Below, piece by piece: positions 56,748 through 64,000 of a stretch of 64,000 nucleotides of DNA. Numbering within the stretch: the stretch's first letter is position 1; each line of letters begins with the position of its first letter. A model generated the notes under the pieces. That model was given only the letters and a program-made list of their open reading frames with translations, made no database searches and was not told where the DNA came from. The stretch is from Patiria pectinifera (taxonomy: Eukaryota > Echinodermata > Asteroidea > Valvatida > Asterinidae). A program made the translations under genes and the position numbers. Location: positions 28,885,916 through 28,949,915 of the forward strand of contig CM057148.1 in NCBI GenBank assembly GCA_029964075.1, read 5' to 3'.

Positions 56748-56991
56748 AATAATCACTGCAAAGAATATGCATAATATAACCGTGAACTATCCTAAATATA
56801 TATACATGTATAGTGTAAAATATAACCATATAATCATAGGCAACGCTCCAGCAAACTCTACATGTGTGGTTATTTCAGAGATAGTGTATATAATGTGAAT
56901 ATATTTGTAAATACATGTAAGTTCAAACTGAATTCGTAGCTTTTGTTTGAAGAGGTCTACTAATGGCGCCACTTCAGAAGTCAAGTTCGAA

Positions 56992-59900
56992 CTACTCTTT
57001 GCCTCTTTTTTTCTTTTGATGTGGAATGGGGGCAATTTTCTCTTTGAGTCCCATGTTTCTGGCAGAGTGCGAGATGGAAATTCCATCAAAGAGATCATTC
57101 AATGTTTGTCCCATACACTTTAGGCCAAAGAGTTCTTTCTGAAGCTTCATCACTTCCTCTGGAATGTGTAGGCTTTCGCCACCATCTTCGACTACCTTAT
57201 CCAACATTCTTCTTTCCTGTTCATATTGTCTCTTCAAGTCTTCCATTTCCCTCAGAAAGGTGTTGTTTCGGATTGCCTCTGGTCTTTTTCTCTCCAGTGT
57301 AATAAACATGTCAAGATAGTTTCCAACTGTGTCATTGTAGAGTATGAGAGCATTTGCTTTGAGGAATGAGCCATACTTGGCGCTAGTTTTCACGATGATA
57401 TTTTCTTCTTTCTTCAATTCCGCAATTTTTGTATCAATTGCTTCTATGAAAGCTTTCTTGGTTTCTTTAGCGCTCTTCTTTTGATTGATTTGTGTTTGAA
57501 CTTCTTCAGAAAGGAATTCCGTGGGAAAAACCTCAAGGTCATATGTCATGTGCATATGAGTGTTGTAATGGTGATCACACTCCGTACACTTAGTCCCGTC
57601 TATGCACTCACAGCCTTGTAGTCTTGCGTCATTTGTTGTTTCCGTTGGAATTCCGCTCAGACTACAACGATGATGGCATATTTGCTTGTATATTATGCTT
57701 TGCGTATTACTCGCACCGATTGGGACATAACTGACACATTTTGAATCTGTACAGACTGTTCTAGGATAGCCTAGCTCCACACGCTTCAGGTCAAATCCAG
57801 AAAACTTCAGGTTGGCTTTCAAGCTGTTCATATCTTTGTCGACCAGGTCAATTTGTGTCTTTGCTTCATCGCCTTCCTGTATATTTTGTTCGATTAGCTT
57901 GACCACTTCTGCCAAAGGTTTGCTCATGGCCACGATGATTCTTCGAGCCTCATTCATACTCAAAGTATTCCGAATTTTGTGGGGCCCCAAAGAGCGGATG
58001 TGTACAAGTAGCTTGTCAGTTTCTTCAACAGACGTGTTCCAGCTTTGAGCATAACTGTTTATCTGCATTTCACTGAATTTCACCCCGTTTCTCAAACAAG
58101 CCAAAAAGCGGAAAGGCTCGTTATCAAAACAGAAGTAGTTCTTTGATGTAGCTTGAATTCCAACCTGTTTGTTGGTGAGCTCTTCGTTGAGGGCAGTCAA
58201 GGTGTCTCCAGGCTGGTAGAATGTAGCTCGAGCATGGGTGAAGCAGAATACAATATTGTTTTTGGCCGACGAATGCAGATTGGCCAAGAGTTCTTGGATG
58301 CAAAAGCGGAATACTACTGTTAGACGTGATTTGTTAGGATGGAGAAGTATGCACACAGCATGAATCTCCTGGTAGTAGGTCAGATGCGATAGTATATTGG
58401 CAAAGTTTTTCCGATCTTGTTCTACACCTTCAGTATCTCCAATTCCTGGTGTGTCAATCAAGCGAATGATTTCCCCTCTTACGTGGAAGACATAGGTACG
58501 AGGCTCTTTGGTTGCAGATTTTCCGGCTTCCATGTTCTCATTTGTGTCACTTTCCCCAACCATTATCTTCTTTTCCTTCCCATCCTGTGTAGAGGTGAAG
58601 CTGGACGGTATTAAAACCTGTAATTCCTTGGCATCCATTGCTTCCTGAATATCAGCAAAGTAAAAGTAGTTCATTAAACCGTTGATCCACGTAGATTTTC
58701 CAACGCCTGTCTCACCCAAGATCAAGATGTTTCTCTCCTTTATGGCCGGAAGGTTTGACAACTCATCAAAGAGAATATCGCGTGGATACTTGACGTAGTT
58801 CATGCCGTGATCCTCCTCATTACAACGCCAGAATGATTTGCTGGGGTCAGATTCTCCGCATTTGCAGTGAAACAGTTTAGTTTCTTTGCCATATTCAACC
58901 AACTCTCTGCATTTGGAACACAGCCAAGTGACAGGGTCGCCTGAACATTGACCATTTTCGATCAACGCATGTGGGCATCTTAGCTGGACATATGCTCGGT
59001 TGTCTGGGCGTGTTTGCAGGTAGGATGGTTCAGTGATTTGTATCAGACACATCTCAGTGTCTTTGCCTTCTTTGGCGTACAGGTCTTCCGATGTTATAAC
59101 ACCCTTTTCAAAGCTATGAATGGTTGTCTTCTTTTGGCCAGATGGCCAAGTATCCTCTTTTAGGTCTTGGTCCACAACAATGAATTTGTATTCCGCATTA
59201 TAAGCATGTGTTTTTTGTAGTCGCAAAAAGAACTCCCGATTTTTTTCATCAAGATCGTTCTTTACATTCTCTTCGCCAGTCTTGAAGAGAACATAGGCCA
59301 TTCTGCTGTCGTCCACGGTAAGTTCTTCTTTTTTGCCAATGTAGATGATTCCTTTCTTCTTCCATGATTTGATAGATTTTAGTTTGTTCAGATCTTTTTG
59401 AAACCATCTAATGTGATCTTTGCACGTGGAACTGGAAAATGTCCCAGACAGGAATGCCTCTATTTCAGAGACATCTTCAATTCCCAACTTGACGTTCTTC
59501 ACCAAATCTTGCAGCTTAGACTTAAAACCAGATTCTTGCACAATGAACTCGCCTATGATATTATCAATCTTAGCTAGAGAGCCGTCAGCGACATATTCGG
59601 CGCTGGCAAGCAGATCATTTTGAATATCGTATAGAGATTGTCTCTTTTTGGTGATTCCCTCCACAACCTGTGTACACCTTTTGATGATGTCGTCATTGAT
59701 TGATGTGTATTGTCTTTGAGATTGTATCTGGAGCCCACACATCTTGATGACATACCCCAGTGGCCTCAACGCGTAAAGCAATGGAACCCCCTTCCCTTTG
59801 TCTGTACTTTTAACTTGACTTGGGAGATTTCGCGCTAGTTCAAGAGCAACTTCAAATGTCACAGGTAGATCCTGGTCAGGAGCCGACACATCCGCTTTGC

Positions 59901-60447
59901 ACTTGAAGGTGAACTTTTCGTGATTTCCTTTGTTTTTATCATCATATGATGTTGTTGCAGACCCTTCGACATCAAGCAAAACTTTGAGTTTTTCAAGTTC
60001 TGCGCTCAAGGCCTCTTTGACTTCAGTGACATTTTCATCTTCTTTGTTTTCGTGCTCACAGGTAACCGAGCAAACTGCTCCCCAATCAATAGCAACAACC
60101 ACATGGGTTGCGTTGATGGTTTGCACATTTGAAGGTGACAGAATTTTCAGGTCGATCTTATCTTTGTTCTCGCGAAGCACGATCTCTTCATTGACTGTTC
60201 TCAGCTTGTAGATTAGACTCATACTTTGAGCTCTAGCGCTCTTTCTTTCCTCCTCTAGGTAGGATCCCGATCCACTCAACGTGATCAGGCCGGCCAAGAC
60301 ACTCACCTGAAGCTCTGCTTCTACATTCAGTTTGCTGAATTTTTCCTGCATGTTGTCTGACATCACAAGCTCTATCGAGGTGTCTTCATTAATAGCCGCT
60401 GTATAAACTGCATCGTCTTCAAGCTTCGAGCAAAACAGAGTATCACC
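56992..60447 (-). CDS. Stonustoxin-like (MACPF/CDC-fold) protein fused to a P-loop GTPase, 5' partial
   Basis: A single exon of 1,151 codons, stop TAG at 56992-56994. Acceptor TTTCTTTTTCAG precedes 60447 and the frame is open from there, so at least one 5' exon is missing; the first ATG inside is at 60363, too late for the fold. Domains from the exon start: SNTX-type MACPF/CDC-like region (about 1-240), helical linker (240-330), thioredoxin-like region (about 340-480), Cys-rich segment (490-547: LCSKC, FHCKCG), GTPase with G1 GETGVGKST at 578-586 and G3 DTPGIGDTEG at 665-674, a second Cys/His-rich module (about 899-965), then coiled coils and a basic tail (KKKRGK). The canonical NKxD is replaced by FTHAR. 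No signal peptide or membrane segment is visible. Toxin members of this family form pores; this one is probably intracellular, and its function is unknown. Confidence 0.88.
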   Translation of the reverse strand, partial: GDTLFCSKLEDDAVYTAAINEDTSIELVMSDNMQEKFSKLNVEAELQVSVLAGLITLSGSGSYLEEERKSARAQSMSLIYKLRTVNEEIVLRENKDKIDLKILSPSNVQTINATHVVVAIDWGAVCSVTCEHENKEDENVTEVKEALSAELEKLKVLLDVEGSATTSYDDKNKGNHEKFTFKCKADVSAPDQDLPVTFEVALELARNLPSQVKSTDKGKGVPLLYALRPLGYVIKMCGLQIQSQRQYTSINDDIIKRCTQVVEGITKKRQSLYDIQNDLLASAEYVADGSLAKIDNIIGEFIVQESGFKSKLQDLVKNVKLGIEDVSEIEAFLSGTFSSSTCKDHIRWFQKDLNKLKSIKSWKKKGIIYIGKKEELTVDDSRMAYVLFKTGEENVKNDLDEKNREFFLRLQKTHAYNAEYKFIVVDQDLKEDTWPSGQKKTTIHSFEKGVITSEDLYAKEGKDTEMCLIQITEPSYLQTRPDNRAYVQLRCPHALIENGQCSGDPVTWLCSKCRELVEYGKETKLFHCKCGESDPSKSFWRCNEEDHGMNYVKYPRDILFDELSNLPAIKERNILILGETGVGKSTWINGLMNYFYFADIQEAMDAKELQVLIPSSFTSTQDGKEKKIMVGESDTNENMEAGKSATKEPRTYVFHVRGEIIRLIDTPGIGDTEGVEQDRKNFANILSHLTYYQEIHAVCILLHPNKSRLTVVFRFCIQELLANLHSSAKNNIVFCFTHARATFYQPGDTLTALNEELTNKQVGIQATSKNYFCFDNEPFRFLACLRNGVKFSEMQINSYAQSWNTSVEETDKLLVHIRSLGPHKIRNTLSMNEARRIIVAMSKPLAEVVKLIEQNIQEGDEAKTQIDLVDKDMNSLKANLKFSGFDLKRVELGYPRTVCTDSKCVSYVPIGASNTQSIIYKQICHHRCSLSGIPTETTNDARLQGCECIDGTKCTECDHHYNTHMHMTYDLEVFPTEFLSEEVQTQINQKKSAKETKKAFIEAIDTKIAELKKEENIIVKTSAKYGSFLKANALILYNDTVGNYLDMFITLERKRPEAIRNNTFLREMEDLKRQYEQERRMLDKVVEDGGESLHIPEEVMKLQKELFGLKCMGQTLNDLFDGISISHSARNMGLKEKIAPIPHQKKKRGKE

Positions 60448-61300
60448 CTGAAAAAGAAATAAATGCCAGATTAGATTTTATTCATTTCTTAAATGTTTAT
60501 TAATTTACCATTTAATCATTATTTATACCACATGAGAGTTACGATCAGGCAAGGAAAACATTGAGCCAATGATGAGGCCATATGTATAAAGCATACAACT
60601 TATCCTATCATATGATACCGCATACCTTAAAATAAATGAACATTTTGGATTTCGTACAATTTGCATCAAAAATCAAAATTTTAACCAATCTCAGTTCAGA
60701 TTTTGATGCAGGCTGAATTTTGATACAACTAAATCAGGACTACATGTAAATGGTTTGATTGGTCAATTGGAATGCAGTGTGTTGTGATACAACAACAGCC
60801 GGGCGCAATATCGTGTAACATGATACAGAGCGCTTGACACTTTTTTTATCCATTGTCTATGACGCGCAACGGGTAAATGACGTAAGACCCGATATATAAA
60901 AAAGCGCCCGCTGATTGGACAAAATCTAAGAGGTCAGGAGGCGGGGTCTTGCCTAATCAATCAGCAAATCTGCTACGACATGAAAATGCAAAATGCAATT
61001 TTAAACATTTCTGCCCCTCGCATCATTAATGTTATTTGGAAATTAATGATGTTTTGCTTAAAGAAACATGTCAAAATGGTTAAGTACAATGTTTAAAAGC
61101 ACAAAAGGGGGAAAAAATCGAAAAAATGGTAATTTGTGACATATATAGCCTATGGCTCTTTGTGAAAACGGTGGCGAATAGCTTTATTAACAACCCTAGT
61201 TAGGCAAACAATATGAAATAAAGTCCATCTTTTTTAAAGACTGGCGATCAAAAGAACTTTGTTGAATATTTTTAACTTTTATACTTAGGTTTTATCGCTG
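60448..61300. other. Intron or upstream region of the GTPase gene, no gene seen
   Basis: Unique, A/T-rich. I searched the - strand for a short exon encoding the missing N-terminal start of the stonustoxin-like domain and did not find a convincing one here or further right. Confidence 0.4.
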
Positions 61301-61647
61301 GTGATGTTGGAAGACAATTTTCTTGAAATCACATTTCTTTTTACCCGCCCCCAATTTTTTGTTGTTGTAAAGACTGCCCTTTTCTATTCAAAAGCCATTT
61401 TTCACCAGCGCTTAACCACCACCCCCCCCCCCCCAACGAAATATTTTGTAAAAAGTGCCCTTTTTACAAGAAATTCGTGCCCTATTTGGTGCCATGGCCG
61501 TTTCGGGTGCCCCTTTTTTTTTTTTTGAATTTCGCGCATGTATCGCCCTGAAAAGCACCATAACATATCATATTGTCCGTTAGTGTGTATAATCTTGGGT
61601 TTTCAACAGCGTCCCCATCGACAGACGGTATGAACCCCCCCCCCCAT

Positions 61648-61801
61648 ATGGGAGGGTGAATCAAAGTGAGCTTTATTAATTGTCAACAGAAATCCACCCT
61701 TGTATGGGAGGGCGAATCAAAGTGAGCTTTAAATTGTCAACAGATATCCACCCCTTTATGGAAGGGCAGTCAAAGTGAGATTTAAATTGTCAACAGAAAT
61801 C
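61648..61801. repeat. Three tandem units of about 60 bp
   Basis: TATGGGAGGGTGAATCAAAG, AGTGAGCTTTAAATTGTCAA and CAGAAATCCACCC recur three times. Non-coding. Confidence 0.75.
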
Positions 61802-62150
61802 GGATGACTGCATAACTCTGAAAAATATGCAACCTTCACAGGGTTTATGTTAAAAGAAATCGGGACAAATATCAAATTGTTTGGTGATTGGTCATCTTTT
61901 TTTAAATAGACTGTTTTGCATATTCGGAAATAGGTATACTTAAAACAGTTATCGACACTCAATTCAGTCAACAAAAAACTCTCAACCCATACAAGTAAGT
62001 TCATTATCTCTTGGTAGGTTGATTGAACTGTAACCCGTGGTTCACATTTCAAAATAACAGGAACCAAATTTTATATTAATTTAACTCCCTTTTGAAAAAA
62101 AAGAACTCTTGACTTCACACAATTCAGGATTTACGTACACAATGAAAAAT

Positions 62151-62156
62151 GTTTTA
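62151..62156 (-). terminator. Candidate poly(A) signal
   Basis: AATAAA on the - strand, about 300 bp downstream of the stop of the possible exon at 62452-62786. Confidence 0.4.
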
Positions 62157-62451
62157 TTGCCAGAAATAAAGTGGTCTCAAGTAATGGCAGTACAAATGAA
62201 AATGCAGTGAGGTTAAGTATAATTCACAGAAAACACAGGATCCTGTAAAATTTAAAATACAAAGCTAGAGCTCAGAAAAAAAAAAAAACGCGCCAAAACT
62301 ATAAAATGATTAAACTCGCGATTTCGTCCATCCGCGGTAGTTCGGGAGTCCATACATGGCGTAGAAGAGCTTGAAGATAATTGAAGAACGATGGAAGTAG
62401 ACTAGTAGATGAAGAGTTCGGTTGCAGATGAAGTAGAAATGACAACTCTCG

Positions 62452-62786
62452 TCATTTGTCGGTACAGTAAAACAAAGGGATACTTGCGGAGTCTTGACAA
62501 GATGATGTGGCTGTGTCTAGGGCAATGCTGGTGGCTGTGTCTAGCGAAGGGCTGATGGCTGCGTCTAGGGTCACTCCAATGTCTTGGATGCCGAAGGTAA
62601 TGATGGTTCTTGGGTGGAGCAGGGTCACTCGGACGTCTTGGCCTTGGACATCGAGGGTAGTGACGAGTCTCCGATTCACTGGAGCACGTAAAAGGGTGTC
62701 AGGTGGGCAGATCGGGGAACATTCAGACGGTCCCGTCTCGGTCTCCCTTGAAGTTGAAGTGACACGGCCGATCCAGTCTTCTTGGT
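62452..62786 (-). CDS. Possible terminal exon of an unrecognised gene
   Basis: The - strand frame is open for 111 codons from a good acceptor (TCTCTGTTTTAG before 62786) to TGA at 62452. It starts with a split codon, then QEDWIGRVTSTSRETETGPS, and later has two LDTATS repeats. A poly(A) signal follows. No known domain was recognised, and no upstream exon was identified. It could be a real 3' exon or part of a transposon. Confidence 0.35.
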
Positions 62787-64000
62787 CTAAAACAGAGAGT
62801 TACATGGTGGTCCATGCCACATTTCTAATATTATCTAACACTACGAAGTCAGATCAAAATGGCTGACCTTTCTACATGTAAATAACAACAATTCCGTAAT
62901 CACACATCATGTGCAAAACTTTAAATTGAATGTTAACCTACATGTTAATTAACATGTACAGAAAAGCTCTTAATCATCATGATCATAGAAAAAATATCAA
63001 AGAAATCAAAATGTCGCCTAGAACTTCTTAGACAATAATCTAACCTATTAACTTTGAACGATTTCAAAACCAGGCACGATCAAAGGAATACTTTTCTCAG
63101 TCTCGTACATGAGACACAAATAAAAATAAAGGAACTCCACCTCTTAATCGAACTGTTCACGTACGGGAAAACTAACTCCCAAAACTTGATCATGAGATAA
63201 CCTTAAATGTAGATCTCCAAGTTTTGATCCATAAAAAAATAATATGCAAACACCCAAAAACTAGAACCTACAATTTATACATGTATTACACAAGTGTGCA
63301 TCTTTTCTTGTGTAACCCAAAACTCTATCACAAGACATCAATTTGTGTCTTTGAGTTTGGATAAATCAAATCACAAGAAAATAGTCAAATATTCGTAAAG
63401 TACTTTAACAAGTACCGTAAGTCAGAACCGTGGAATAGAACTTCAACAAAATAGCTAATCAGTCCAGACTGAAGGACTATAGTCGGTTTACCACAGAAAC
63501 ATCACGGATACGATGGGTGGTAAATCATGACTTCATAAAAAATACAAAAATCTGTACACAATGCTGAATAAAATCTGGAGCATTACTCATTTTTTGGTTT
63601 GACCTCAAACCACTACATGTACAATGTACATGTACATGTAACTTCAAAGATAAAAAATAGAAAAAGCGCAGATCCAATTTACTACACAAATTTGCTAAAA
63701 CCTTTGTCTAAAGGTAGCAATAAAAGATGCAAGACTCTCCAATTGAATATCCTTTTAGAATCTCTCAGAACATTATTAACCTTGGTAATAAAATACAAAA
63801 ATGCCAAAGTCTCTACTCTTATAAATTTGTCTAGACTCACTAAACTTTGTGAAGTCCAGACTTCATAGAAAATAAATCAATTCGGGCAATTCTCTTCACA
63901 ACTTACAAAAGTCACAGTGAAAAGGTAATGACTATGATAATCTAAACATGATAAACAATTACTCAACTTACCTAAAACAGAGAGCCAACATTCGTGCAAA
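62787..64000. other. Non-coding to the window edge
   Basis: A/T-rich with no convincing exon. A second CTCTCTGTTTTAG string on the - strand near 63972-63985 resembles the acceptor at 62787, which hints at a local duplication. An ACATGT run is at 63615-63640. Confidence 0.35.

Noticed and set aside
60364-60366. GTG as the start codon of the GTPase protein
   Set aside because: Nuclear animal genes rarely start with GTG; a splice acceptor 80 bases upstream with an open frame makes this an internal codon of a spliced gene.

Overview
The window looks like part of an animal nuclear genome. It holds one large spliced gene, HPS5, with 26 coding exons on the + strand and GT-AG introns of up to about 4.6 kb. 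The surrounding DNA is AT-leaning and crowded with small non-autonomous DNA transposons, tRNA-derived SINEs, decayed non-LTR retrotransposons and minisatellites. There is no operon structure. The gene content, the SINE tails containing CTTGGGCAAG and the frequent ACATGT tracts suggest a marine invertebrate deuterostome, perhaps an echinoderm. That placement is an inference; only 'metazoan' is secure.

Layout. 1-330 is a decayed reverse transcriptase on the - strand. 894-4273 holds four hairpin-rich elements in a row, each bounded by a 9- or 10-bp target duplication, as expected of Mutator-like elements. 4274-5996 is repeats and the presumed HPS5 upstream region. 5997-44305 is HPS5, encoding a predicted 1,913 residues; its introns are largely made of transposons, including at least six copies of one TTAA-flanked element with a conserved core palindrome, and one intron is almost entirely a 34-bp minisatellite. 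44306 to about 47.1 kb is the likely 3' untranslated region. About 47.6-54.3 kb holds two non-LTR retrotransposon fragments, a diverged segmental duplication that records an empty transposon site, and a degenerate tandem array. 55350-56500 is a 29-bp minisatellite. 56992-60447 is a single very large coding exon on the - strand for a stonustoxin-like MACPF/CDC-fold protein fused to a P-loop GTPase, with its 5' exon(s) not found. 62452-62786 may be a terminal exon of a third, unrecognised - strand gene.

How the genes work. HPS5 in vertebrates is a subunit of BLOC-2 (with HPS3 and HPS6), which carries cargo to lysosome-related organelles. This copy keeps the beta-propeller and alpha-solenoid, has a long Ser-rich central insertion, and ends in a RING-H2-like zinc finger that, as far as I recall, the human protein lacks. 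The stonustoxin-like GTPase protein belongs to a family whose toxin members form pores; in this intracellular-looking architecture the role is more likely immune or membrane-associated, but that is not shown by the sequence. The two genes lie tail to tail and nothing suggests they share a function.
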